Shown here piece after piece: positions 7,630 through 15,075 of a stretch of 25,467 nucleotides of DNA; position 1 is the stretch's first letter; every line of letters starts with the position of its first letter. The notes below the pieces were generated by a model. That model saw nothing but the letters and a program-made list of their open reading frames with translations. It searched no databases and was not told the origin of the DNA. Source of the DNA: CAYICL01 sp964361885 (GTDB taxonomy: Bacteria; Patescibacteriota; Microgenomatia; UBA1400; CG1-02-47-37); assembly GCA_964361885.1 (NCBI GenBank), contig CAYICL010000006.1:1-25467 (forward strand). The letters run 5' to 3'. The position numbers and the translations under genes are program-made.

Positions 7630-9008
7630 GATTTTTTTATTTGTTTAACCGCTTGTTTAAATTGAAGGCCGCGGTCTTTGTAGTTTTTAAACATATCAAA
7701 GCTGGCACAAGCCGGAGACAAAACTACCACACTACCGGGTTGAGCCAAATGCGAGGCTTTAATTACAATCGATTTCATATCGGTTAAACCTTTGATAATC
7801 GGACAAGGGCAACGACCGGTCCGGTTAATGGCCGCTTGGATGTTTTGAGCCATCTGACCGATAAGAATAATTGCCTTAAGATAAAGAGAAGTAACAATAG
7901 TTTGGCCGAGCCGACTGTAATCTGATCCTTTATCAGAACCGCCCAGAATCAGAATTGTCGGTTGAGAAAATGATTTTATAGCGGCAATCGCAGTCTCAGG
8001 AGTGGTAGAAAATGAATCGTTGTAATACTCGACTCCAGCAACTGCTTTAACCAGCTCCAGGCGGTGTTCCAGGCCTTTAAAGTCATAAACCGCCTTTTTA
8101 ATAGCCGGAATTGAGGCGCCGGCCAGACGAGCGGCAGTGATGCCAGCAATAATGTTTTCCCAATTGTGTTGACCCTTAAGCTTTAATTTTTCGGTTGAGC
8201 CGATCAAGATCGGTTGACCCCTAAGCTTAAGGTAGAGCCGTTTTTTTTGTACATATCCGCCTAAAACCCGCTTAAAGCGACTAAACCAGTAAACTTGAGC
8301 TGGAGTGGTTTTAGCCAACGAGCGAGCAAAAGGATAGTCGGCATTAATAACGGCTAAGTCTTTTTTGGTTTGGAATCTGACCAGGTTGACTTTGGCTTGC
8401 CGGTATTCATTAACAGTTTGATGCATATCCAGATGTTCGCTGGTAATATTTAAAACTACAGCCAAATGAGGACTGGTAGTTAAATCCTGGAGTTGGAAAC
8501 TGGATAGTTCCAAGCAAACCCAATCTGAAGACTTAAGATGATCTAAAAGTTTTAAAGGCGATTGACCAATATTGCCGGCGACATAAGCAGTTTGATCCGA
8601 AGCTTTAAGAATGTTGGCAATCAAAGTAGTCGTCGTGCCTTTACCTTTAGTCCCGGTAACACCAATAATCGGACAAGGGCAGAACTGAAAAAAAAGTTTG
8701 GTGGCACTTAAAATTTTAACGCCTTTTTGTTGGGCGGTTAACAAATCCGGATGCAAGCGGTGAAAACCCGGAGAACGAAAGATAAAATCAAACTGGCTTA
8801 AACCAGGCTTTAAGTAGCCGGATCCGAGAGAAAAATTAAGCTTTAAATTGTCTGGAAGATTAATTAAAAAATCGGCTAAATCAGACTTTGATTTTTGATC
8901 AAAAACAGTGATAGAACAGTTTTGGCTGTGCTGGGACAACCAATGAAGGATGTCGGTTGTTTCCAGGCCTAAACCCAATAAGGCAATGGATTTTTCTACA
9001 AAGTGCAT
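7626..9008 (-). CDS. murD: UDP-MurNAc-L-Ala:D-Glu ligase MurD
   Basis: Cytoplasmic ATP-dependent ligase that adds D-glutamate to UDP-MurNAc-L-alanine. It is 460 aa, full length with all three domains: an N-terminal Rossmann-like UDP domain (1-105, LLGLGLETT near 10-18), the central ATPase with P-loop GVTGTKGKGTTTT (116-128), and a C-terminal domain with GGSDKGSDY (356-364) and the typical ending SPACASFDMFKNYKDRG (431-447). The NITSEHLDMH (187-196) and a following Lys near 206 match the Mg/carbamyl-lysine region. The P-loop Ser/Thr after the Lys is Gly, compensated by the next Thr. The ATG lies inside the 3' end of murI (13-nt overlap), so its D-Glu supply gene is directly upstream. A TATAAT hexamer precedes the start by 9 nt. 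Confidence 0.96.
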   Translation of the reverse strand: MHFVEKSIALLGLGLETTDILHWLSQHSQNCSITVFDQKSKSDLADFLINLPDNLKLNFSLGSGYLKPGLSQFDFIFRSPGFHRLHPDLLTAQQKGVKILSATKLFFQFCPCPIIGVTGTKGKGTTTTLIANILKASDQTAYVAGNIGQSPLKLLDHLKSSDWVCLELSSFQLQDLTTSPHLAVVLNITSEHLDMHQTVNEYRQAKVNLVRFQTKKDLAVINADYPFARSLAKTTPAQVYWFSRFKRVLGGYVQKKRLYLKLRGQPILIGSTEKLKLKGQHNWENIIAGITAARLAGASIPAIKKAVYDFKGLEHRLELVKAVAGVEYYNDSFSTTPETAIAAIKSFSQPTILILGGSDKGSDYSRLGQTIVTSLYLKAIILIGQMAQNIQAAINRTGRCPCPIIKGLTDMKSIVIKASHLAQPGSVVVLSPACASFDMFKNYKDRGLQFKQAVKQIKKS

Positions 9009-9784
9009 GGTGTGAATATTATACTGCTTCCTAAAAGAGTTGAGGCAGTTGAAGAGGCTTGATCATGATCAGCGGTAGTAAAAAAAAGCCGCTTAACCGG
9101 ACCGGTTGAAGCCGGGAGCAAATGGAATTGCTGCAGGATAGTTTCGGTTTGCTGAGCAATGGCTTGACTAGGCTCAATGACTATCACCCCTGATGGAACC
9201 AGTTGCTGGATTAGATCTTTAACCAGAATATAGTGAGTTGAACCTAAAACCAAAGCGCTGTAATTAATCTTGATTTTAGCTAAATATTTTTTGAGGACAG
9301 ACTTTAATTTTGATTGATTTTGGGCCAAAGCCTCAATGGCATCAGCTAAGCCGGCACAGTCAACTATCTGGATTTGACCGCGCTGATCAAGATTTCGAAT
9401 CATAGTTTTAAAGTGCGGACTAACAGCGGTTTGATGAGTCACCCAGACTGCAATGTTTTCTTTCAAGTTAGCTTTGATAGCCGGCTTGATAGCCGGTTCA
9501 GTACCGATAATAGGCAAACGGTAAAGTTGTCTTAATAATTTAATTGAAGTGGCGGTAATAGTATTACAAGCAATGACAATGGCTTTGCAATTTGATTTAA
9601 CCAAAAAGTTCATCAAGGGAATTAAGCGGCGGTTTATCTGAAGGGCGGTTTTATCACCATAAGGGAAGAACTGATGATCGGCTAAGTAAATAGTTGATTG
9701 ATAAGCTAAACGAGACCAAATGGCCCGAGCAATAGTCAAGCCGCCTAAACCGGAATCAAGAATAGCCAGAGGACGATTATCCAT
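8996..9784 (-). CDS. murI: Glutamate racemase MurI with Ser at the second catalytic position
   Basis: Cofactor-independent racemase making D-glutamate for MurD, whose gene overlaps it by 13 nt. The protein is 262 aa, a normal length. It retains the first active-site motif DSGLGGLT (10-17), FPYGDKT (40-46) and the first catalytic cysteine in ACNTIT (72-77, Cys73). The second half-site, normally GCTHYP, reads GSTHYI (181-186). The codon is TCA, so the second catalytic base is Ser182; the adjacent His184 is kept. In well-studied MurI enzymes the two cysteines act as opposing acid/base catalysts, so a Ser should slow or bias one direction, though it need not abolish activity. A 12-nt tandem duplication (9474-9497) encodes PAIKPAIK. 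The gene starts directly after the mraY stop with no spacing and no Shine-Dalgarno. Confidence 0.9.
   Translation of the reverse strand: MDNRPLAILDSGLGGLTIARAIWSRLAYQSTIYLADHQFFPYGDKTALQINRRLIPLMNFLVKSNCKAIVIACNTITATSIKLLRQLYRLPIIGTEPAIKPAIKANLKENIAVWVTHQTAVSPHFKTMIRNLDQRGQIQIVDCAGLADAIEALAQNQSKLKSVLKKYLAKIKINYSALVLGSTHYILVKDLIQQLVPSGVIVIEPSQAIAQQTETILQQFHLLPASTGPVKRLFFTTADHDQASSTASTLLGSSIIFTPCTL
9018..9023 (-). promoter_or_regulatory. Possible internal -10 element upstream of murD
   Basis: A perfect TATAAT on the minus strand ends 9 nt before the murD ATG, inside the 3' end of murI. A start site 6-8 nt downstream would give a nearly leaderless murD mRNA. No good -35 lies at 16-18 nt. It may be a coding coincidence (it spans an AGT ATA ATA codon run), but the same arrangement recurs at other starts here. 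Confidence 0.35.
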
Positions 9785-10816
9785 TTAAATTAATGCCAAC
9801 CAGACGCCGAACAGAGCCAGCATGATGCTGGCCAGAATAGCCCGGGTAACAATTTTTGGTTCCTCCCAGCCGATATATTGAAGCCAGAGATGGCAAGGAG
9901 AAACAGGAAAAAGTTTTTTGTGGCGGATTTGTTTAGACATCAGCTGTAAAAAACTGGATAAGATTTCTGCCACAAAAATACCGCCAATAATCAGCAAGGC
10001 CATGATTTTCCCTAAAAGCAAACCGACGACGGCTAAAGTAGCCCCAAAAGCCAGGGCGCCAACATCGCCAAGCCAAATCCGGGCCGGATAAACGTTAAAA
10101 TAAAGAAAAGCGATCAGACTGCCAAGCCACAATGCTAGAAAGAAAGATAAAGGCGTATCCAAGATAGAAGCAGATAAAAACCAAAAAGCAAACAAGGCCA
10201 CCATTAAAACTCCGCAGGCTAAGCCGTCTAAGCCGTCAGTAATATTAACGGCGTTGGCAAAACCGACAATAACAGTAGCGGCCAAGGGAATAAACAGCCA
10301 GCCAAGCTTGAAGGTGTAGATAAAGGGGACATAGAAAATATCGATCTTTAGGTTGACAAAGAGCATGGCGGCAATAATCAATGCCAATAGCCATTGAATT
10401 ATAAACTTATGCCTTAAACGCAAACCAAAAAAGCCGGACTGATCAAAGTGGAAAAATTTCATAATATCGTCATAAAGACCCAATAAGCCAAAAGAGATAA
10501 AGGTAAAGAAAATAATATGGAGTTCTTCTTTAATAGGGTAAACATGAGTGACAAAAACACCTAAGAATTTTGCCAGAGGGAATAAAAGGAAAAAAAGCAT
10601 TGAGACTACTAAGATAACCAAGAAGCCGCCACCGACCGGTGTGCCTTTTTTATGTTGATGAAATTTATCAAAGATTGGGGTCGGCCGGTTAAAAGCATCT
10701 TTGGTGCGCTGTGACTGCCGAGTAAAGCGCAGACGGTACAAAAGGTTAATAAAGGGCACCAAGCTGATAGAAGTAATAACAAAAGAAAAAATCAGTAAAC
10801 CTAATAATAAAGCCAT
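9785..10816 (-). CDS. mraY: Phospho-MurNAc-pentapeptide transferase MraY, with altered HHH motif
   Basis: Integral membrane enzyme that moves phospho-MurNAc-peptide onto undecaprenyl phosphate to form lipid I. The protein is 343 aa with about ten transmembrane helices. Conserved sites are HKKGTPVGGG (55-64), the Mg-binding DDIMK (116-120), NITDGLDGLA (191-200) and GDVGALAFG (250-258). The fifth cytoplasmic loop, usually PxHHHFE before GWxEP, reads PCHLWLQYIGWEEP (307-320): only one of the three histidines remains (His309), and the following Glu is Gln. That loop forms part of the uridine/substrate site in MraY. The Mg-binding aspartates are intact and the gene sits between femX and murI, so a MraY role remains likely. 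A WecA-type polyprenyl-phosphate sugar transferase is the alternative, but the overall fit is to MraY. Confidence 0.93.
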   Translation of the reverse strand: MALLLGLLIFSFVITSISLVPFINLLYRLRFTRQSQRTKDAFNRPTPIFDKFHQHKKGTPVGGGFLVILVVSMLFFLLFPLAKFLGVFVTHVYPIKEELHIIFFTFISFGLLGLYDDIMKFFHFDQSGFFGLRLRHKFIIQWLLALIIAAMLFVNLKIDIFYVPFIYTFKLGWLFIPLAATVIVGFANAVNITDGLDGLACGVLMVALFAFWFLSASILDTPLSFFLALWLGSLIAFLYFNVYPARIWLGDVGALAFGATLAVVGLLLGKIMALLIIGGIFVAEILSSFLQLMSKQIRHKKLFPVSPCHLWLQYIGWEEPKIVTRAILASIMLALFGVWLALI

Positions 10817-10822
10817 AGGTTA

Positions 10823-10828
10823 ATTATA
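10823..10828 (-). promoter_or_regulatory. Possible -10 element immediately upstream of mraY
   Basis: A perfect TATAAT, formed around the femX stop codon, ends 6 nt before the mraY ATG on the minus strand. A transcript from it would start at the ATG. No convincing -35 is seen at 17 nt (TTTCAG). There is no Shine-Dalgarno for mraY. Confidence 0.4.
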
Positions 10829-11840
10829 GATGACGGAATTTCCTTCTGAAAGTCTCAAAAAGATAATCCAGCCAGTAAAGAGGAGTTAAGGGCAGATCAT
10901 GAGCCGGCAGAAAGTTAACTGGAAAACCGCCAAAGCCTTTTTTAAATAAAGTCACGCCGGCAAAGCGGTGCTTGGGATTATCAGTACTGGCAATGCCCCA
11001 AAAATTGTATTGAGCCAGTCCTTGACTTTTGGCGGCTTTGATCGCTTCCCATTGAAGCAGGTAAGAAGCCGGAATGTGACGAAATTGATTGGAAGAACCC
11101 GAATAATGATAAACTGCTTCATGGCCATAAAAAATAATAAAGGCAATGGCTAAGGTTTTACCTTGAAAATCAGCTTTAAATAATTGAATTTGATTGTCCT
11201 GCTTGAAGGTGTTAAATTGAGTCAATAAGTAGTGATAGGAAAAGGGAACGAATTTTTTTCTTTTAACTGTTTCCAGTTGAAGCTGATATAGGGTTTTAAT
11301 ATCTTGGACATCTAAAGATTTAATGACTTTGACCCCCAGACTCAAAGCTTTTTTGATGGAGTAACGGGTATTTTTCCTCATATTTTCCAAGAGTTCTGTT
11401 TCAGAATCCTGAAGATTTAAAACCCAAGTGGTTTCGGCATGAAGATGCATCGGGGCTTTGATAAAACCAAGGTTTCGAATTAAATTTATATGCTCTCTTG
11501 TGGCTAAGATATTGGGCCGGATCCTGATAAAATTGGCTTTGACTTTTTTAGCTAAAGATTTAAAGCTGATGGCTATTGCCTGTCTAGCCGGTTGATTCTC
11601 CCAAGGGATGATTGGTCCACCCGGGCATTCTAAATAAATACCGCGTTTGGATTTTATCTTAATCAGCAAGGCCACACCGATTAATCGGTGATTTTGGTAA
11701 ACACCTAAACGGAAAATGTCATGATTAAGTGATTGATGGAATTGACCCCAGTTCCAAGACTGAAGAAAGCCGGCTTGAGCCTGGGATAAGACAAAAGTTT
11801 CCCAAATTTTTTTATCAATAATCGGTTTGGTTTCGATCAT
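10824..11840 (-). CDS. FemAB-family (FemX-like) peptidoglycan bridge aminoacyltransferase
   Basis: Predicted to transfer amino acids from aminoacyl-tRNA to the stem peptide of lipid II or its UDP precursor, building an interpeptide bridge. It is 338 aa with two GNAT-like halves. Supporting motifs are FLQSWNWGQFH (25-35), the basic NMRKNTRYSIKKA (153-165), YHYSGSS followed by ASYLLQWEAIKAAKSQG (244-274), NFWGI (279-283) and GVTLFKKGFGG (295-305), all typical of FemX/FmhB-type proteins. There is no signal peptide, so it is cytoplasmic or membrane-peripheral. It overlaps the aminotransferase gene by 26 nt and precedes mraY by 7 nt, which supports action near the lipid I/II step. The amino acid transferred cannot be read from the sequence. 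Confidence 0.88.
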   Translation of the reverse strand: MIETKPIIDKKIWETFVLSQAQAGFLQSWNWGQFHQSLNHDIFRLGVYQNHRLIGVALLIKIKSKRGIYLECPGGPIIPWENQPARQAIAISFKSLAKKVKANFIRIRPNILATREHINLIRNLGFIKAPMHLHAETTWVLNLQDSETELLENMRKNTRYSIKKALSLGVKVIKSLDVQDIKTLYQLQLETVKRKKFVPFSYHYLLTQFNTFKQDNQIQLFKADFQGKTLAIAFIIFYGHEAVYHYSGSSNQFRHIPASYLLQWEAIKAAKSQGLAQYNFWGIASTDNPKHRFAGVTLFKKGFGGFPVNFLPAHDLPLTPLYWLDYLFETFRRKFRHL

Positions 11841-13062
11841 GAAAGAAATAATAATTATTAATGACTGAGATAACCCGATTAGCGTCTGTGAGCGTCATTC
11901 TTGGATGGGTGGGTAAGTTAATTACTTTTTGACTTAAGTTTTCGGCATTGGGGCAAGAGCCGGGTTGATAACTTTGCCAAGCCAGATCAACGCCGGCCGG
12001 AGCAATGACCGGACAATACCAGTTACCTAAAAGAATCTGCTTTTTTTTAGCCAGTTTAATTAATTCATCCGGATCTTTAACTAAGATGGGAAACCTTAAG
12101 TAAATCGCCTCTTTATGAATCGGGGGGAGAAAAAGCCTGCGGCTATAATATTGAGCTATTTGACGACGGTGGCGATTAAACCGATCCAGTTTATTCAGCT
12201 GGTTTAAAGCCAAAACAGCTAAAGCCTGGGGTAGTTTTTGCGGCGGATAAGAAACTTGGCCTTGTTTTTCTGTTAAGGTAACGGGTAAAGAAATAAGGCG
12301 AAGCTGCCGGAGTAAAAAGATCAGAACTTTACCTAAGCCTAAAGTGTAATAAGTCGGTACGATTAGACTAAAAATAATCGGGTGAAACAGTTGTTTAAAA
12401 ATCCACCAGGCGGAAGGATAGGCCAACCGACTAAATTGGGATTCAAGCTTTTTTGCCAGAGACTGGTTTTGGGCTAAGACAGCGCCGCCAAAAACCGAAG
12501 AGATAATTTTATCCCGGCCAAAACTTAAAACAGTGATGTCACCAAAACTGCCGACTGGTTTCATTTGATATTTAGCTCCTAAAGCATGAGCACAGTCTTC
12601 GATAAGAATCAGCCGGTGTTGGCGGCAGATGGCTTTAATGGCGGTTAAATCGTCCGGTTGACCAAAAGTGTGTTGAATAATTAAAGCTTTAGCATGAGAA
12701 GTGATTTTTAATTTTAAGTCAGACAGGTTGAGATTAAAGTCGGTCTTATTAGTATCCACAAAAACCGGTTGAGCCCCGGCCCAACGGATAGCGTTAGGTA
12801 CAGCCACACAAGTAAAGGCTTGACAAAGAACTTGGTCGGTGGAGTTTAAGTTTAAAGCTTTTAAAGCCAGGAAGAGACCATTTCTGGCGCCGTTGATTAG
12901 CCAAGCATAAGGTTGTTTGAGTCTGGTTTTAAGCTGATTGATTAGTTGGATTTGGGCCTGGCCACGGCCCCAAGCCCAAGGTTGAAAGATAGTTTTCACT
13001 GCCAACAAGACATCATCAGCTTGAGTGTTGGGAGAAATGGAGATTAAGATCGGTTTTGGCAT
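11815..13062 (-). CDS. DegT/DnrJ/EryC1/StrS-family PLP-dependent aminotransferase
   Basis: Fold-type I PLP enzyme of the sugar aminotransferase family. Such enzymes usually convert a nucleotide keto-sugar to an amino-sugar. At 415 aa it is of normal length. It shows NGARNGLFLALKAL (57-70), the DQVLCQAFTCVAVPNAI segment (76-92), the PLP-pyridine Asp in IEDCAHALGA (154-163, Asp156) and the Schiff-base Lys in SFGRDKIISSVFGG (180-193, Lys185). An unusually hydrophobic stretch at about 219-262 (WWIFKQLFHPIIFSLIVP and following) suggests membrane contact. It overlaps murF by 19 nt and femX by 26 nt, so it is tightly built into the cell-wall operon, yet no standard lipid II step needs it. Substrate unknown; modification of a wall sugar or of a lipid-linked sugar is inference. 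Confidence 0.85.
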   Translation of the reverse strand: MPKPILISISPNTQADDVLLAVKTIFQPWAWGRGQAQIQLINQLKTRLKQPYAWLINGARNGLFLALKALNLNSTDQVLCQAFTCVAVPNAIRWAGAQPVFVDTNKTDFNLNLSDLKLKITSHAKALIIQHTFGQPDDLTAIKAICRQHRLILIEDCAHALGAKYQMKPVGSFGDITVLSFGRDKIISSVFGGAVLAQNQSLAKKLESQFSRLAYPSAWWIFKQLFHPIIFSLIVPTYYTLGLGKVLIFLLRQLRLISLPVTLTEKQGQVSYPPQKLPQALAVLALNQLNKLDRFNRHRRQIAQYYSRRLFLPPIHKEAIYLRFPILVKDPDELIKLAKKKQILLGNWYCPVIAPAGVDLAWQSYQPGSCPNAENLSQKVINLPTHPRMTLTDANRVISVINNYYFFHDRNQTDY

Positions 13063-14411
13063 AAACTGTGAATAAATGGCGGCGGTAAACGGCTGGCCAG
13101 TAAAACCACGGTTTGAGAATTTAGTAAAGGCTTTAAAGTTTTAAAAAGAATTTGTGGATTAGCCGCATTAATGAGTTGATCCGGTGCAGCGGTGAAGACC
13201 GGCCGGAAATATTGATAGACTTCAGGTTTGGTGACAAAAACATAAGAAAAAACCGGTCGGGCTTTTAAAGCAATTTGGTGATGAATCCGGTGACTGTCTT
13301 GGCCTAACTCAATAATGCCAGAGGTAATTAAAATTTTTCGAGGATATTCAAGCTGGTTAACAAATTCAATTGCCTGAAGAAAACCTTCTGGGTTGGCGTT
13401 GTAAGAGTCGTCGATAATCTGACTCTGTTTGATGCCTGATTTTTTGACCATCATGGTTTTAAAAGCGGGAATAGCAGCTAACCGGGTTTTAATGATTTTT
13501 AAAGGTAAGTGAAGTTTTTGTGATAATAAAACAGCGGCTTGAAGATTTAACTGCTGATAATCGCCTAAAAGATTGGTTTTAAAGGGTTTTTTTGGGTAGG
13601 TGTAGAATAGAGTGTTTAAATGAGGATAGGTTTTGGCTAAACAACGGGTAGTCAAATTGTCTCCATTAAACAAAGCCAGACTTTTAGGCGGTAAGGCATC
13701 AAGCAGTTCTGACTTGGCTTTAATAATGTTATCAAAGCCGCCAAAAAGACTTAAGTGCTGGGAAGTAATGCCGGTGATGACAGCAATTTTGGGTTTGACT
13801 AGGCGGCAGATCTTTTTAATCTCCCCGATTTTGTAAGCACCCATTTCCACAATAAAGTACTGATGGCTGGAGTTGAGTTGCTTCAAAATGGTTAAAGCCA
13901 CGCCGATAGCGGTATTGTTGGTCTCTTTAGTCTTGCAAACCGAGTATTTGGCGGCCAACAGATGAGCTAAAATTTCTTTGGTAGAAGTTTTACCAAAACT
14001 GCCGGTAATACCGATAACAGTTAATGATTTAGGCATCAGGGTCAGTTTTAATTTAGCCAAAAAGATAATCATGTCAGTAATTAAATCGGTTAAAGGCTTT
14101 AAGAGTAAAACAGCCAGACTAACGGTGATTGGCATGCCAAAGTAAGCAATTAAGATAAAGATTACTTGAGGTTTAAAGCTTAATAAAATAAAAGAAAAGT
14201 ACAGACTCAAATAGATTAATAAAAAGACTTTTAAAGTCAGTTTGGGGCGTAAAAACCAGCGGGTGGGCAAAAAGAACTGGCTGCGTTGAGATGTGGTTAA
14301 AAAATCTTTAAAGCGATCCAGCCGGTATTCTTTCAGCTGCCAGAAGTATAAACAACGCAAACCGGCTTGAAGCAACAATAAAAAATAGAGTAATTCCAAA
14401 AAATGAATCAT
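13044..14411 (-). CDS. murF: MurF-type D-Ala-D-Ala-adding ligase with N-terminal membrane domain
   Basis: Predicted to add D-Ala-D-Ala (or an equivalent dipeptide) to the UDP-MurNAc-tripeptide. The protein is 455 aa but its N-terminal 125 residues are not the usual MurF substrate domain. They form several hydrophobic helices (about 5-22, 60-80, 82-105, 108-120) around a basic segment QLKEYRLDRFKDFL (25-38). The ligase core starts at about 129 with P-loop GITGSFGKTST (134-144), KETNNTAIG (162-170), VEMGAYKIGEI (188-198), the LSLFGGFDNIIKAKSE region (220-235) and DDSYNANPEG (334-343), which is diagnostic of MurF. The enzyme is therefore probably membrane-anchored. Similar membrane-anchored Mur ligases exist in other bacteria (from memory). 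Start overlaps the hydrolase stop by 4 nt (ATGA). Confidence 0.88.
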   Translation of the reverse strand: MIHFLELLYFLLLLQAGLRCLYFWQLKEYRLDRFKDFLTTSQRSQFFLPTRWFLRPKLTLKVFLLIYLSLYFSFILLSFKPQVIFILIAYFGMPITVSLAVLLLKPLTDLITDMIIFLAKLKLTLMPKSLTVIGITGSFGKTSTKEILAHLLAAKYSVCKTKETNNTAIGVALTILKQLNSSHQYFIVEMGAYKIGEIKKICRLVKPKIAVITGITSQHLSLFGGFDNIIKAKSELLDALPPKSLALFNGDNLTTRCLAKTYPHLNTLFYTYPKKPFKTNLLGDYQQLNLQAAVLLSQKLHLPLKIIKTRLAAIPAFKTMMVKKSGIKQSQIIDDSYNANPEGFLQAIEFVNQLEYPRKILITSGIIELGQDSHRIHHQIALKARPVFSYVFVTKPEVYQYFRPVFTAAPDQLINAANPQILFKTLKPLLNSQTVVLLASRLPPPFIHSLCQNRS

Positions 14412-15073
14412 GAGTTAATAAAGTTTACCACGAGTGATACCAAAGCTTGAGGGTGAGTAAAGGGCAGACCATGACGGGCATCAACCAAGACTTTTAATTG
14501 AGAATTTTTGATTAAGCGATGCATCAATCGGCCATCGGCCAGCGGCGTCATGATGTCATTTTTACCCCAAATAATTAAAGTCGGACAAATTATTTTTAAT
14601 AAATTAGCCTGCTGGTCTTCTTTAACCACCAGCTTCAAGGTTTGTTTCATCACCGGACTGGCTTTAAAATAATCTGTTTCCATAATAAATCGATAAAAAA
14701 CATTTTTTAGTTTATCGGTAAAAAAGAACTTGCCTATTTTAGCTAAAGGCAAAAAGATCAGCCGCTTTAAATTAAGCTTGTTTCTAATGCCGGCACTGTT
14801 AATTAAGACTAACTTTTTGACCTTTTGGGGATATTTGGCGGTGAAGTTGATGGCAATTTGTCCGCCAAAAGAATGGCCCACCAAGATAAAAGAATTGAGT
14901 GATTGGGTGTATTTTTTTAACCAGAGGGAGTAATCATTGGTGTTTCTGGGCTGATCGTCGGGCAGAAGCGGCAGGAAAACTTTAAAATCACCGACTGACA
15001 AAAGTTTTTTAACCGGTTGCCACTGGTCAAGATCGCTACCCCACCCATGCAGAATAACAATGGTTTTAGCCAT
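14408..15073 (-). CDS. Alpha/beta-hydrolase of unknown substrate
   Basis: A 221-aa single-domain alpha/beta-hydrolase. The oxyanion-hole region ILHGWGSDLDQW is at 7-18, the nucleophile elbow GHSFGG at 66-71 (Ser68), the acid in WGKNDIMTP (169-177, probably Asp173) and the catalytic His in DARHGLPFTHP (198-208, probably His201). A short lid spans about 95-150. There is no signal peptide or membrane helix, so it should be cytoplasmic. It lies 2 nt after yvcK and overlaps murF by 4 nt, so it is co-expressed with cell-wall synthesis. Esterase, thioesterase or amidase activity cannot be told apart from the sequence. A housekeeping function on a wall-precursor or lipid intermediate is inference. 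Confidence 0.8.
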   Translation of the reverse strand: MAKTIVILHGWGSDLDQWQPVKKLLSVGDFKVFLPLLPDDQPRNTNDYSLWLKKYTQSLNSFILVGHSFGGQIAINFTAKYPQKVKKLVLINSAGIRNKLNLKRLIFLPLAKIGKFFFTDKLKNVFYRFIMETDYFKASPVMKQTLKLVVKEDQQANLLKIICPTLIIWGKNDIMTPLADGRLMHRLIKNSQLKVLVDARHGLPFTHPQALVSLVVNFINS

Positions 15074-15075
15074 GA

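Noticed and set aside
9474..9497. 12-nt tandem repeat inside murI
   Set aside because: Two imperfect copies in frame encoding PAIKPAIK; it looks like a small local duplication with no wider significance.
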